A stretch of DNA of 64,000 nt, taken from NCBI RefSeq assembly GCF_009834365.1, contig NZ_CP041348.1, forward strand, positions 714,001 through 778,000, written 5' to 3'. Each line of letters starts with the position of its first letter. The stretch's first letter is position 1. This stretch comes from Komagataeibacter xylinus. Lineage in GTDB: Bacteria > Pseudomonadota > Alphaproteobacteria > Acetobacterales > Acetobacteraceae. The notes below the pieces were generated by a model that ran no database searches, was not told the origin of the DNA, and worked only from the letters and a program-made list of their open reading frames with translations. Both the position numbers and the translations under genes were made by a program. This document shows positions 8,271-17,608 of the stretch, piece by piece.

Positions 8271-9980
8271 TTAGAAAGCGGCCTGGATACGACCGGCAAC
8301 GGAATTGCCATCGCGGCCATACAGGTCATACAGAGCGCTGTTGCGGCTGACGATGATGTGGTTGAAGTCAAGCATGAAGCGGAAGTGGCGGTTGGGATAC
8401 CAGTTTACCCCTGCCGACCAGACCGTCTGCTGCCCGCCGCGGATGGCACCGGGGGTGCCCAGGGCACTGTCCAGATCCGCCACGCTGTAACGGGCGGACA
8501 GTTCCAGTGCGCCCCAGTAACCGTGGGCGGGGTCAAACGCATGGTCTACACCCGGAGCAGCGAAGGCACCTTCCTTGATGTTGTAGCTACGCGCCTTGCC
8601 AAACAGGGTGTAGTTGGCCGCGCCATAGTAACCTTGGAAATTGACGGAACCACGGTTGGCGGCACTTGCGCCGTAGTTGTCACCACGGGTTACGCCGATG
8701 TGATAGTATTCACCCTTCAGCACCAGGCGCTTCCAGCGAAAGCCAAGTTCGGGACCGGCAGACCAGATGCTGCCCACGTTGCCCACTGCCGTGCTGAGGA
8801 ACTTGGTGGTGGTCAGGTTGACCTCGGGCCCTTCGGAGAAGGTGTAGCTGCGCGAACCGCCATTTTCCGCCACCTTGAACGCGGTAATGCCAGACAGGCC
8901 AACATGCACGTCAATATCCTTGGACATGTAAGGACGGCCCGCCACGCGGAAGGTGGCACCGCTCTGGCTATCGGCAATGCCGGTATAGCTGTTGACGCCG
9001 GTTACCTTTTCAGGTGAGCCGCCACGCGCGCCATAGCTCTGGCCTGTTACGTAACCGGCAATCCACCAGCGCTTGGCATAATGCAACCCGCCAAGGCTCA
9101 TGCGCGCATCGCCCGCAGCGATGTTACGCACGATATCGGTAATGGCGGGGCGCTCCATCATCTCGAATTCGTTCGAGCTTTCGGAGTCTTCTTCCGTCAC
9201 GCGCGGCTGGAAGTAACCGGCGGTCAGGATGGTGTTGTGAAAGCCCGCGTAGTTCAGGTTGGCTTCATACAGCGTTGTCGAGCCATCGCCCGTGCCGTTG
9301 CCGAAGTCAGGCGTAATGTTGGCGATCCAGTTCTTGTAGCGGAACGAGATGGGAATACGCAGGCGGCGGGCGTTTTCGGTCAGGCTGGAAAAATCACCAC
9401 GCGCCTCGCCCCGCCGCGGGGACATGCCCATGAAGCCACCGATATCTTCATGGAAAGCAAGGCCGATGGACATGGCATACATGCCATCGTCAGATGAAAT
9501 GGTCGGGCGGCCACCGGGGAAGCCGACCATCATGCCACCAAGGTGAAGGGCCTCTTCCTTTTCCGTCGCGGCGCGGAAGGAGGCCCAGGAGGAGGAAACG
9601 CCACGATCGGACGGCGGCGTGCCGAGATCGGCCTTCTGCATCACGCTTCCAAAATTGCTGCCCGTGCCCGTATCGCCACCGATATGGATGTCACGCGCGT
9701 AGCTTTCGGGCAGGGGCTGGCCATTGGCGGCGGCAACCCGGCGGGCCTGCGCCGCATTGGCGGCGGTGGTGTTGGGGGCGTGCACTTCAGCACGGGCAAG
9801 GCGCTGACGCAGGACGCTGATCTGGCCTGACATTTCGCGCCGCATTTCCTGCATCTCGCGCTGCAGGGCCTGAATCTGGGCAGCATCGGAAGCCGATGCC
9901 GCATGAGCCGGCTGCAGGGAACACGCCCCCCACAGGGCGGAGGAACCAAGCAACAGTGAAGCAGCTGAGCGGCGAATCAT
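8271..9980 (-). CDS. outer-membrane porin, OprP/OprO-type
   Basis: 569 aa from the ATG at 9980 (MIRRSAASLL), which has GGAATGG 5 bp upstream. Longer readings would run across the Pho-box promoter, so they are rejected. A signal peptide ends near AHA. Then comes a short heptad-like coiled coil (IQALQREMQEMRREM...), as in trimeric phosphate-selective porins, followed by a long beta-strand-rich barrel ending in phenylalanine, the outer-membrane assembly signal. A Pho-box-like repeat upstream and pstS as the neighbour support phosphate uptake across the outer membrane. Substrate specificity is inferred from context only. Confidence 0.82.
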   Translation of the reverse strand: MIRRSAASLLLGSSALWGACSLQPAHAASASDAAQIQALQREMQEMRREMSGQISVLRQRLARAEVHAPNTTAANAAQARRVAAANGQPLPESYARDIHIGGDTGTGSNFGSVMQKADLGTPPSDRGVSSSWASFRAATEKEEALHLGGMMVGFPGGRPTISSDDGMYAMSIGLAFHEDIGGFMGMSPRRGEARGDFSSLTENARRLRIPISFRYKNWIANITPDFGNGTGDGSTTLYEANLNYAGFHNTILTAGYFQPRVTEEDSESSNEFEMMERPAITDIVRNIAAGDARMSLGGLHYAKRWWIAGYVTGQSYGARGGSPEKVTGVNSYTGIADSQSGATFRVAGRPYMSKDIDVHVGLSGITAFKVAENGGSRSYTFSEGPEVNLTTTKFLSTAVGNVGSIWSAGPELGFRWKRLVLKGEYYHIGVTRGDNYGASAANRGSVNFQGYYGAANYTLFGKARSYNIKEGAFAAPGVDHAFDPAHGYWGALELSARYSVADLDSALGTPGAIRGGQQTVWSAGVNWYPNRHFRFMLDFNHIIVSRNSALYDLYGRDGNSVAGRIQAAF

Positions 9981-10050
9981 ATTAACCATTCCGTAATGAA
10001 GAATGGGTTCATTTAAGGGCACGACACAGTTTTGTGTGTTATGTTTCCAA

Positions 10051-10077
10051 TACAGTTTCATGAAGGTTTTATGACAA
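10051..10077 (-). promoter_or_regulatory. Pho-box-like direct repeats upstream of porin
   Basis: Read on the minus strand: TTGTCATAAAA, CCTTCATGAAA, CTGTA, that is 11-bp-spaced repeats close to the PhoB consensus CTGTCATAAA. The site lies about 70 bp upstream of the porin start and implies induction by PhoB at low phosphate. Confidence 0.6.
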
Positions 10078-10090
10078 TCCTCCATACAGA

Positions 10091-10116
10091 AAAACCGCCC
10101 GGAAACCGGGCGGTTC
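10091..10116 (-). terminator. rho-independent terminator of pstS
   Basis: Perfect 10-bp stem AACCGCCCGG / CCGGGCGGTT with a 3-nt loop. On the minus strand it is followed by a short T run. It is located 28 bp after the pstS stop. Confidence 0.8.
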
Positions 10117-10143
10117 TGTTATATCGTTACTTGATCAGGGATT

Positions 10144-11163
10144 TTATTTAGCGCTGTCCCACTGGCGCAGGATCTCGGTCTTGACCGTGTCCGGAACCGT
10201 TACGTAGTCAAGCTTGTAGGCTGCCGCATTTCCGCTCTTGAGCGCATAGCCAAAGAACTTGCGCACGGCTGCCCCATGGTCGGCCTTGGCGGTGGGCACC
10301 GGCACGAGCACATAGGTGGGCGAGACAATCGGCCATGCGCCAGCGCCCGCCGTATCGAGCAGGTCAACGGCGAAGTGGGAGGCGTCCTTCCAGTCCGCGG
10401 CCTCGGCAGCGCTCTTGAAGCTGTCCATATCGGGGGCGACATAGGCACCGCTATGGTTCTTCAGCTTGACGGTCACCATGTGCGCGTTGGCTGCGAAGGC
10501 ATATTCGACATAGCCGATCGCACCCTCGGTGTTGCGCACGGAGGCGGCAACGCCATCATTGCCACGCGCACCAATGCCGCCGGGCCAGGCGATGGAGGCA
10601 CCTGCGCCCTGCCCCTCGCGCCACTCGGGCGAGACGCGGGCGAGATAGCCGGTGAACACCGCCGTGGTGCCCGAGCCATCAGCGCGGTGCACGGTGGCGA
10701 CTGCCGTGTCAGGCAGTTTTACGCCGGGATTGAGGGCTGCGATGCGCTTGTCGTTCCACTGCTCGATCTCGCCACGATAGATGGCGGCAAGCGTGGGGCC
10801 ATCAAGCTGGATCTGGTTGGCGGCAATACCGGGCAGGTTGATGACCGGCACGATGCCACCCATGACCGTGGGGAACTGGAACAGATGGGCGTTTTCCAGC
10901 TTCTGCGCATCCATCGGCACGTCGGAGGCGCCAAAATCAACCGTGCCCGCCAGAATCTGGTTCTGCCCGGCGGAGGAGCCGACCGTCTGATAATTCAGGT
11001 TGACGCCCGCAGCACTCCGCGCATCCGCCCCCCAGGCACCATAGATGGGTGCGGCGAAGCTGGAACCGGCCCCTGTAATGTCAGCAGCATGGGCCATGAC
11101 GGGCAGGGCGCTTGCCAGCAGGGCACAGGTAAGCATTCGAGCAGAAAAAGACATAATACTCAT
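10144..11163 (-). CDS. pstS: phosphate ABC transporter substrate-binding protein PstS
   Basis: 339 aa from the ATG at 11163, chosen because GGAG sits 5 bp upstream; an ATG 12 bp further up lacks this. The signal peptide ends at AHA-A. The mature protein begins DITGAGSSFAAPIYGAW, and SSAGQNQILAGTVDFGASDVPM, DGSGTTAVFTGYL and GGIGARGNDGV follow, all PstS hallmarks for binding phosphate through main-chain and Ser/Thr/Asp groups. It is periplasmic. No pstC, pstA or pstB follows; the gene ends at a terminator and is paired instead with a porin, so the permease must lie elsewhere. Confidence 0.92.
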   Translation of the reverse strand: MSIMSFSARMLTCALLASALPVMAHAADITGAGSSFAAPIYGAWGADARSAAGVNLNYQTVGSSAGQNQILAGTVDFGASDVPMDAQKLENAHLFQFPTVMGGIVPVINLPGIAANQIQLDGPTLAAIYRGEIEQWNDKRIAALNPGVKLPDTAVATVHRADGSGTTAVFTGYLARVSPEWREGQGAGASIAWPGGIGARGNDGVAASVRNTEGAIGYVEYAFAANAHMVTVKLKNHSGAYVAPDMDSFKSAAEAADWKDASHFAVDLLDTAGAGAWPIVSPTYVLVPVPTAKADHGAAVRKFFGYALKSGNAAAYKLDYVTVPDTVKTEILRQWDSAK

Positions 11164-11253
11164 GTTCTCCGACATGAAGAATACAGACGTGTCTGGCCTT
11201 GCAGCCGACAGGCCGGAGAATAAAAAATTAGTGTCCGTAATGGAAATGATATG

Positions 11254-11275
11254 TCCATGACAGTTTTATGAAGGA
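11254..11275 (-). promoter_or_regulatory. Pho-box-like site upstream of pstS
   Basis: Minus strand reads CCTTCATAAAACTGTCATGG: two PhoB half sites (TTCATAAAA, CTGTCAT) at 11-bp spacing, about 90 bp before the pstS start. It matches the porin site, so both genes probably belong to one Pho regulon. Confidence 0.65.
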
Positions 11276-11310
11276 AATATGAACCCTTCCGATACCTGCC
11301 ATGACCCCGG

Positions 11311-12753
11311 TCAGGCGCGGCTGTACGCATCCTCAAGCCGCACGATATCATCCTCGCCCAGATACGGCCCGGACTGGACCTCGATCAGGGTAAGCGGAAT
11401 GCGGCCGGGGTTTTTCAGCCGGTGCGTGGCGCCAAGCGGCAGGTAGACGCTCTCGTTCTCGCGCACCAGAATGTCCTCCCCGTTGCGCGTGACCTGCGCC
11501 GTGCCTTCCACCACCACCCAGTGCTCGGCGCGGTGATAATGTTTCTGCAGCGACAGCATCCGCCCCGGCTCCACCACGATCCGCTTGACCTGGAAGCGGG
11601 TGCCCACGATCAGCGTTTCATAAAAACCCCAGGGGCGGTAGCGGCGGCGATGGGCAGTGGCTTCGGGGCGGTCGGCCTTTTTCAGCCGGGCCACGATGGT
11701 TTTCACATCCTGCGCATGACGGCGGTGGGTGACCAGCACCGCATCCTCATTGACCACCACCAGCAGGTCTTCCACCCCGCTCACCGCTGTCAGGACACCA
11801 TCGGTGCGCACGTAGCTGTTGGTGGTGTTGTTGAGCACCACATCGCCACTGACCACGTTGCCCGCACAATCCTGCGGGCCGAGTTCCCACAGCGCATCCC
11901 AACTGCCCACGTCCGACCAGCCGAAATCACCGGGGATGACGGTCATGAGGTCAGTGCGCTCGGCCACGGCGTAATCGATCGAGATATCGGGCGAGGCGGC
12001 AAACGCCGTGGGGTCCAGCCGTTCAAAATCAATGTCCGACCGCCGCTCGCGCACGGCCAGACGCATGGCGGCGAGAATGGCGGGCTCGAATTTTTCCATC
12101 TCGCCCAGCAGGGTCCGGGCGGTGAACACGAACATGCCCGAGTTCCATAAAAAACGCCCCGAGCCAAGCATGCGCTCCGCGTTGGCGGCATCGGGTTTTT
12201 CAACAAACCGCTCAACCGCGAAGGCACCGTCATACCCCGCAAGCGGCTCTCCCTTTTCAATATAGCCATAACCGGTCTCGGCCCGCGTGGGGGTCATGCC
12301 GAATGTTACGATCCGCCCGGCCCGCGCCACCTGTGCCGCCAGCGCAAGTGCCGGGGCGACGTTCTGCGGCTTCTGCATCGCGGCATCGGCGGCCATGATC
12401 CACAGCACCGCATCGGGGTCGGTCTCGGCCGCAAGCAGGGCGGCCGCCGTGATGGCGGGAGCGGAATTGCGCCCGACCGGCTCAAGCAGGATGCGCGGCG
12501 CGGTTATGCCCACCTCGCGCAGTTGTTCGGCCATGATGAAGCGGTGCTCGTTATTGCACACCACGATCGGCGCGCTGAAACCCGGACCATGACTGCGCAG
12601 CGCGGTTTCCTGCACCAGGGTACGCTGCGAGACCAGCGGCCAGAACTGCTTGGGGTAGGCACTGCGCGAGACGGGCCACAACCGGCTGCCGCTCCCGCCT
12701 GACAGAATGACCGGAACCACGGACAGGGCAGGATGCGGAAGAGAACCGGTCAT
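11311..12753 (-). CDS. manC: mannose-1-phosphate guanylyltransferase / mannose-6-phosphate isomerase
   Basis: 480 aa from the ATG at 12753 with AGGAG just upstream (longer readings in frame lack the family N-terminus). The bifunctional type II enzyme makes GDP-mannose and interconverts fructose-6-P and mannose-6-P. The N-terminal nucleotidyltransferase has VPVILSGGSGSRLWPVSR (about 12-29), the pyrophosphorylase signature, and FVEKPD for sugar binding. The C-terminal cupin has RPWGFYETL...QVKRIVVEPG and LQKHYHRAEHWVVVEGTA, the zinc-binding isomerase part. GDP-mannose feeds heteropolysaccharide such as acetan in acetic acid bacteria. Glycosyltransferase genes lie on the opposite strand about 1.2 kb away. 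Confidence 0.93.
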   Translation of the reverse strand: MTGSLPHPALSVVPVILSGGSGSRLWPVSRSAYPKQFWPLVSQRTLVQETALRSHGPGFSAPIVVCNNEHRFIMAEQLREVGITAPRILLEPVGRNSAPAITAAALLAAETDPDAVLWIMAADAAMQKPQNVAPALALAAQVARAGRIVTFGMTPTRAETGYGYIEKGEPLAGYDGAFAVERFVEKPDAANAERMLGSGRFLWNSGMFVFTARTLLGEMEKFEPAILAAMRLAVRERRSDIDFERLDPTAFAASPDISIDYAVAERTDLMTVIPGDFGWSDVGSWDALWELGPQDCAGNVVSGDVVLNNTTNSYVRTDGVLTAVSGVEDLLVVVNEDAVLVTHRRHAQDVKTIVARLKKADRPEATAHRRRYRPWGFYETLIVGTRFQVKRIVVEPGRMLSLQKHYHRAEHWVVVEGTAQVTRNGEDILVRENESVYLPLGATHRLKNPGRIPLTLIEVQSGPYLGEDDIVRLEDAYSRA

Positions 12754-12912
12754 GGAGACTCCTGAAGGAACGAAGCGCTGTATATTCACAAAGCGTTTGG
12801 AAATGACGGAAGTTCTGGGGCACGCTTTTTTCGGAACGTATCGCACAGCGTAGCCTTCGGGAAAAAAGCCGTCCCCGCACATTTTGATCAGCGCCCGGTT
12901 TTAAACACGCGC

Positions 12913-13581
12913 TCAGTGAATTTTCTGGGCATCGGCGCGCAGCACGTCAAGCGAGCTGCGCAGTTGCATCTCCTTCTCGAACTCGCTCATCTGCTCGCGC
13001 CGGTCGGCAAACAGGATGGCATCGACGCGCAGGACCAGCTTGCGCAACCGCCAGAACTGCTCGGCATCGACAATCAGCGTACGTGACATGTCTTCCAGCG
13101 CGCCGACCTGGATGTATTTGCTGTTGTGGAGCGGATCATCATGCAGTTCCTCCACGAAAATGGGCACGAAGCACAGCGCCACCGAACAGGGCGCGGGCGT
13201 GAAGGGCCGGGCCTCGTGCCCGTCATACACCTTGACGCGGCTGATATCGAACTTGGCGTATTCCTTCAGCAGCCACGCCATCTGGGTAGGGGGCGCGATG
13301 CGGGCGAAGTCCTCGCGGGTAAAATCAAGGAAGACCTTGCGGTCCCTGATGATGATCTGGTCATCAAGGGCAAGCTGCTGGGCATAGGCTGCTTCCTCCT
13401 GCGAATGCTTGATCAGGATATTGTGCTGGGAAAAATCCGCCTCGCTGCGCGCGCTCCAGTGCAGGTAGCCTGCGAATACCGTTCCCAGGCACAGCAGCAC
13501 CGGCACGCTCATGCAGGCCCACCAGTGCCGCCGCGCAAAGGCCCGCAGACCCTTATCTTCATCCATCTGGGCCGGATACAT
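12913..13581 (-). CDS. hypothetical membrane-anchored protein
   Basis: 222 aa. A basic N-terminus is followed by one membrane helix (about residues 20-42: WWACMSVPVLLCLGTVFAGYL). The remaining 180 residues would face the periplasm, with a charged C-terminal helix likely to form a coiled coil. I recognise no family. It lies upstream of manC on the same strand (gap about 160 bp) and may belong to the same polysaccharide locus, perhaps as an accessory assembly protein; that role is a guess. Confidence 0.6.
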   Translation of the reverse strand: MYPAQMDEDKGLRAFARRHWWACMSVPVLLCLGTVFAGYLHWSARSEADFSQHNILIKHSQEEAAYAQQLALDDQIIIRDRKVFLDFTREDFARIAPPTQMAWLLKEYAKFDISRVKVYDGHEARPFTPAPCSVALCFVPIFVEELHDDPLHNSKYIQVGALEDMSRTLIVDAEQFWRLRKLVLRVDAILFADRREQMSEFEKEMQLRSSLDVLRADAQKIH

Positions 13582-13976
13582 GCACCCGATCTCCCTGTCT
13601 GTGCCCCAAGGCTGGGCCCGCTTTTTCCAGCCGCCATGTTAGCAGAGCGGCCGTGAGCCTGTCATGCCGCGGGCATGCACGGGGCTGACCCCTGCCCTCC
13701 GCCCACGCCGCACGCCAGGGCCTTTCTGGCTGCCCGCTCCATTATATACATCATGATTGATAATACCGGATAAATAACACCCGATTCCGATGCCGGGCCA
13801 CGGCGGCATGCCCGCATAACCGGGCTTTTATGACTGCACGGTACAGGATACGGCCTGCAACCCGCGCTCCAGCAGCAAAAACCGCCCGTGCAATAATCAA
13901 TTCTTAAGGGATGTGCCCTAGCAGGAGGGATGTGCCCCGGCACGCCCCATGATGCCCCCAGCCAAGGTAAGAGCCA
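13582..13976. other. divergent intergenic region
   Basis: 395 bp between the divergent membrane protein and glycosyltransferase genes. It should hold both promoters. I see no clear hairpin, operator or small gene. Confidence 0.5.
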
Positions 13977-15545
13977 TTGTCCGCGGACCTGCTCCTGACA
14001 CTGACACCGACGGAACAACAGGACCTCCAGCAGATCAGGGAGTCCGGCCAGTTCGACGCCGCCTTCTATCTTGCCACCTATACGGATGTGGCCGGATCAG
14101 AACTCGATCCCCTGCTGCATTACGTCAAATACGGCTACCGTGAAGGCCGCCAGCCCAACCGCAACTTCCGGCCCGATGCCTACCTGATCCAGCACCCCGA
14201 TGCAGGGGCGCGCAACCGCAATCCCTTCATTCACTTCCTGCACACGCATGCGGGCTGCCATGTCGCCCATCAGGGCCTGCTCACGCGCTTCCACCTCGAG
14301 GACCTGAGCATCGGCGTGCGCACGCTCGAGCAACTGCCGTTTTTTGAACCCGGCGCCTATCACGACAGCAACCGCGACCTCGACCGCGACATGACGGACA
14401 TGGCCGAGCACGCCCTGCTCTATGGCGTGCCCGAAGGGCGGCGCATCTTCAGCCCGCTCCGCGTGTCCGAAACACTCGGCGCACTGTGCGCAGCAAAAGG
14501 GCTGGATGATGCGGATTACCTCACCCCCGGCGGCCCGGTGCCCGAAAGCATTGGCATCTATTACAATTCAGCCGGGAATGTCTTCATCCACGAAATCGCG
14601 GCCGACCTGCATCGCAGCCTGAGCGATGCCGGGCTGGACTGTCGCCTGCTTGATGAGACCGCCAGCATTGATGATCGGCCAGCGCTGTGCATTTTTGTCG
14701 CCCCGCATGAATTCTTCCATCTCGGGCGCGGGCGGGACTGGGCTACGGGTGCCATCATCCGCGATGCCATCATGTTCAATACCGAGCAGCCCCAGACCCT
14801 GTGGTTCGAGCGCGGTCTGCCCTTCATGCTCATGGCTGCGGGCGTGATCGATATCTGCCACCAGATGGCCGAGAGCTTCCGGCAGGCCGGGCTGCCCGCC
14901 ATCCATTTCACCCCCACGATCGGTACCACGCGGGATTATCTGGAAAAAGACGACATGCAGCACCCCATGGTGCGCATCCTGCCGCCCGCGTGCCGCAAGC
15001 GCCCCGACCCTGCAACGCCTTTTGCAGCCCGTGGGCTGGATATCAGCTTTTTTGGCGGCCTTTCCGCCCACCGCGAGAAATTCTTTGCCCGCAATGCCGG
15101 TTTCTTCGCGCAGTACCGCACCTATTTCTACTACCGCAAATTCACGACACCCATCGATACCAGCCCGCGCGACCGGCCGCTCTCGCGCCTGGCTACCCAT
15201 GTGGCGGGGCATTCGCGCATTGCGCTGAACATCCACCGCGATGATTACGGTTTTTTTGAATGGCACCGCATCGTCAAGGGCGCCATGGCCAATGGGGCGG
15301 TGGTGGTGTCCGAGCCGTGCCTGCCGCATCCGGTCTTCCGGGCGGGCGAGCACTTTCTTGAAGAAACAGGCCGCCATATCCCCAACCTGATCGAATGGCT
15401 CACCCACACGCCAGAGGGGCAGGTCAGGGCCGAGGCCATCCGCCGCAGCGCCCTGAAACTGATCGGCACGCCATCGGGAAACCGGGCGTGCTGCACGCGC
15501 ATCCGCGACTTTATCGCCCATGTATGGAGCACACCGGAAGAATGA
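13977..15545 (+). CDS. exopolysaccharide-cluster protein, glycosyltransferase-associated
   Basis: 522 aa from a TTG start preceded by AAGG. Residues 25-80 hold two copies of a motif seen in many bacterial glycosyltransferases: FDAAFYLATYTDVAG with HYVKYGYREGRQP, then PDAYLIQHPDA with FIHFL. The C-terminal half has a GT-B-like flavour (SIGIYYNSAGNVFIHEIA, then LNIHRDDYGFFEWHRIVKGAMANGAVVVSE), where the last stretch resembles the nucleotide-sugar site of glycosyltransferase family 1/4-like proteins. It overlaps the next gene by 3 bp (ATGA), so the two are translationally coupled. It probably transfers a sugar in exopolysaccharide assembly; donor and acceptor are unknown. Confidence 0.65.
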   Translation: MSADLLLTLTPTEQQDLQQIRESGQFDAAFYLATYTDVAGSELDPLLHYVKYGYREGRQPNRNFRPDAYLIQHPDAGARNRNPFIHFLHTHAGCHVAHQGLLTRFHLEDLSIGVRTLEQLPFFEPGAYHDSNRDLDRDMTDMAEHALLYGVPEGRRIFSPLRVSETLGALCAAKGLDDADYLTPGGPVPESIGIYYNSAGNVFIHEIAADLHRSLSDAGLDCRLLDETASIDDRPALCIFVAPHEFFHLGRGRDWATGAIIRDAIMFNTEQPQTLWFERGLPFMLMAAGVIDICHQMAESFRQAGLPAIHFTPTIGTTRDYLEKDDMQHPMVRILPPACRKRPDPATPFAARGLDISFFGGLSAHREKFFARNAGFFAQYRTYFYYRKFTTPIDTSPRDRPLSRLATHVAGHSRIALNIHRDDYGFFEWHRIVKGAMANGAVVVSEPCLPHPVFRAGEHFLEETGRHIPNLIEWLTHTPEGQVRAEAIRRSALKLIGTPSGNRACCTRIRDFIAHVWSTPEE

Positions 15546-16345
15546 GCATCGCTGCCCCCTGGATGGCGACCGACCAGACCGCCTTCGCCTTCAAGCACCG
15601 CCGCAGGAAGCCTGCCGATCTGGTCAGCCTGTGCGTGACCAACTTCAATTATGGCCGCTACATCATCGAAGCCCTTGAGTCCCTCGCCGCCCAGACCCAC
15701 GCCGCCCTTGATCTGGTGGTGGTGGATGACTGCTCGGGCAAGGATGACTCGGTTGCCCTCATCACCGCGTGGATGGAAGAAAACCACGCCCGCTTCTGGC
15801 GTTGCACCCTGGTGGTGCATACGCGCAACCTTGGCCCTTCAGCCGCGCGCAATACCGCATTCCGCCACGCGGTCGGGGCGTTCGTGTTTGTCATGGATGC
15901 GGATAACATGATCTACCCCCGCGCCATTGCCCGCCTGCACGAGGCGGCGGTGGATGGCGGGTTTGATGCGACCTACTGCCAGCTTGAATATTTTGGCAAG
16001 GAGCAGCGCATCGGCTCGGCTGACATATGGGACCCCGCCCAGATCGTGCGTGAAAATTACGTGGACGTCATGGCCCTGCTGCGCCGGGAGGTCTGGGTTG
16101 CGGTGGATGGCTACAGCCATATTGATGAAGGCTGGGAAGATTACGATTTCTGGCTGAAATTCATCGACCGCGACTTCCAGGCCGCCTATGTGCCCGAGAT
16201 CCTGTGCCGCTACCGCGTGCATGGCAATTCACGCACCACCAACGAGGCATGGGTCGCGCATGAAAGCCTGCGCGCCATCATGGCCTTTCGCCACCCTGCG
16301 CTGAGCGCGCGTTACCGCACCCCGCCCGCTATTGCCAGAACCTGA
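15542..16345 (+). CDS. family 2 glycosyltransferase
   Basis: 267 aa; the start is the ATG in the ATGA overlap with the gene before. GT-A fold: VSLCVTNFNYGRYIIEALESL near residue 30, VVVDDCSGKDD, GPSAARNTAFRHA and the metal-binding FVMDADNMI. The acidic ending DEGWEDYDFWLKF is typical of family 2 enzymes with the catalytic base ED. It is soluble and likely cytoplasmic. It forms a unit with the gene before and, after 48 bp, the GT-A gene behind it. Confidence 0.85.
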   Translation: MSIAAPWMATDQTAFAFKHRRRKPADLVSLCVTNFNYGRYIIEALESLAAQTHAALDLVVVDDCSGKDDSVALITAWMEENHARFWRCTLVVHTRNLGPSAARNTAFRHAVGAFVFVMDADNMIYPRAIARLHEAAVDGGFDATYCQLEYFGKEQRIGSADIWDPAQIVRENYVDVMALLRREVWVAVDGYSHIDEGWEDYDFWLKFIDRDFQAAYVPEILCRYRVHGNSRTTNEAWVAHESLRAIMAFRHPALSARYRTPPAIART

Positions 16346-16393
16346 AAAAAACCGCGTATTCCCGCCCGCGCCGTCCTGTGCCTATATAAGGTC

Positions 16394-17332
16394 ATGACGC
16401 CACCTGACCGCCCTGAAACGCATGGCTCCCGCCGCATTATCGTGACCGGGTGCGACCACACCTATTTTGAACTGACGGCCGAACTCATCACCTCCATCCG
16501 CAACCATACGGATACGACCATCGGTGTGATCGACTGCGGCATGACCGCACAGCAGCGCACGGTGCTGCACGGGCTGGGCGTGCGGGTGCTTGCACCCCAC
16601 ATCCCCGATTACGCGCCACGGCGGGCGCTGGCAGAGAAGCCCAGCCTTGCCATCAACATCAGCAAGCTGTGGCTTGACCAGATCCTGCCCGATTTTGACC
16701 TGATCCTGTGGCTCGATGCCGATACATGGGTGCAGGACGGGCAGGCGCTTGAGCGGCTGTTTGCCGCGGCAATGAACCAGACCATCGCCATCGTGCCCGA
16801 AATCGGCGCCAAGTGGGCCGACCTGCTGGGCGTGCGCTGGATCTGCCCCGGATGGATGCAGATCCGCTCGTTCCTGTATAAAAACGCCACCCGCGCCCGG
16901 CTGCCATTTGCCATCCGCAGGCGCATCGGGGCCAAGCCACTGCTCAATGCGGGCGTGTTCTGCCTGCACCGCCACGCCCCCATCTGGCCGGTGCTGCGCA
17001 AGTGGCAGGCGCAAATCCTGCCCCGCCGCCACATGGCCTTTACCCAGGACCAGCTCTGCATTGCCCTGGCCGTGTATATCGATGGCCAGGGCGTGACCTT
17101 TCTCGATAACAGCCACAACTATCTCGGCCCCTGGCTGCTTGATGAAACCACGGGCACGCTGGCCAACCTGTTCTTTCCACATGCGCCGGTGGGCATCGTG
17201 CACATGGCCTCGCAAAAAGCCATACGCAGCAAGCTGGAGAACACCCTCACCATCCGCACCGTGCAGGGCGGGCAGGCTGCGGTCAACCTGCGCTACGGGG
17301 GCATACGGGCGCTGTCAGGCCGCAGGGGTTGA
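16394..17332 (+). CDS. GT-A glycosyltransferase, family 8-like
   Basis: 312 aa. It starts with an IIVTGCDHTYFELTAELITSIR strand-helix and has the DxD metal site LILWLDADTWVQD near residue 110. NAGVFCLHRHAP near 195 and the conserved FTQDQLCIALAV are typical of family 8-like enzymes. It lacks a signal peptide and so is cytoplasmic. Being third in a row with the two glycosyltransferase-type genes before it, it is probably part of one exopolysaccharide operon. The 3' end overlaps the convergent small gene by 18 bp. Confidence 0.75.
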   Translation: MTPPDRPETHGSRRIIVTGCDHTYFELTAELITSIRNHTDTTIGVIDCGMTAQQRTVLHGLGVRVLAPHIPDYAPRRALAEKPSLAINISKLWLDQILPDFDLILWLDADTWVQDGQALERLFAAAMNQTIAIVPEIGAKWADLLGVRWICPGWMQIRSFLYKNATRARLPFAIRRRIGAKPLLNAGVFCLHRHAPIWPVLRKWQAQILPRRHMAFTQDQLCIALAVYIDGQGVTFLDNSHNYLGPWLLDETTGTLANLFFPHAPVGIVHMASQKAIRSKLENTLTIRTVQGGQAAVNLRYGGIRALSGRRG

Positions 17333-17581
17333 GGCGGTGCCCGGCTTTTCGGCGTGGGCGGACTGTATGCGCTCGGCGGCCTTGCGCAACTGCTCGGCAA
17401 GGTTGAGGGCCAGCTCGGGCGGCAGCACGGTCACCACGCGCTTATCGCCCTTGGGCATGTGCTCGGGTGCAGTCGCCATGAACAGGTCCATCACCACAAT
17501 GGAATCCTGCACGGCCTCCGCCCCGCAGCTGACGGTAGGGTAGACCACGGCCCGACCGGCGGCGTCGCGTTCCTCTTTCAT
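17315..17581 (-). CDS. small hypothetical protein
   Basis: 88 aa from the ATG at 17581, chosen because AGGAGGAA lies 7 bp upstream. The N-terminal half is beta-like with DSIVVMDLFMATAP. A C-terminal amphipathic helix (PPELALNLAEQLRKAAERIQSA) follows, then a Pro/Thr tail. Family not recognised. It is the last of three small genes in one operon with strong Shine-Dalgarno sequences and overlaps the end of the convergent glycosyltransferase gene. Confidence 0.65.
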   Translation of the reverse strand: MKEERDAAGRAVVYPTVSCGAEAVQDSIVVMDLFMATAPEHMPKGDKRVVTVLPPELALNLAEQLRKAAERIQSAHAEKPGTASTPAA

Positions 17582-17608
17582 GGTAGATTCCTCCTCAGTC
17601 CGGCACAT

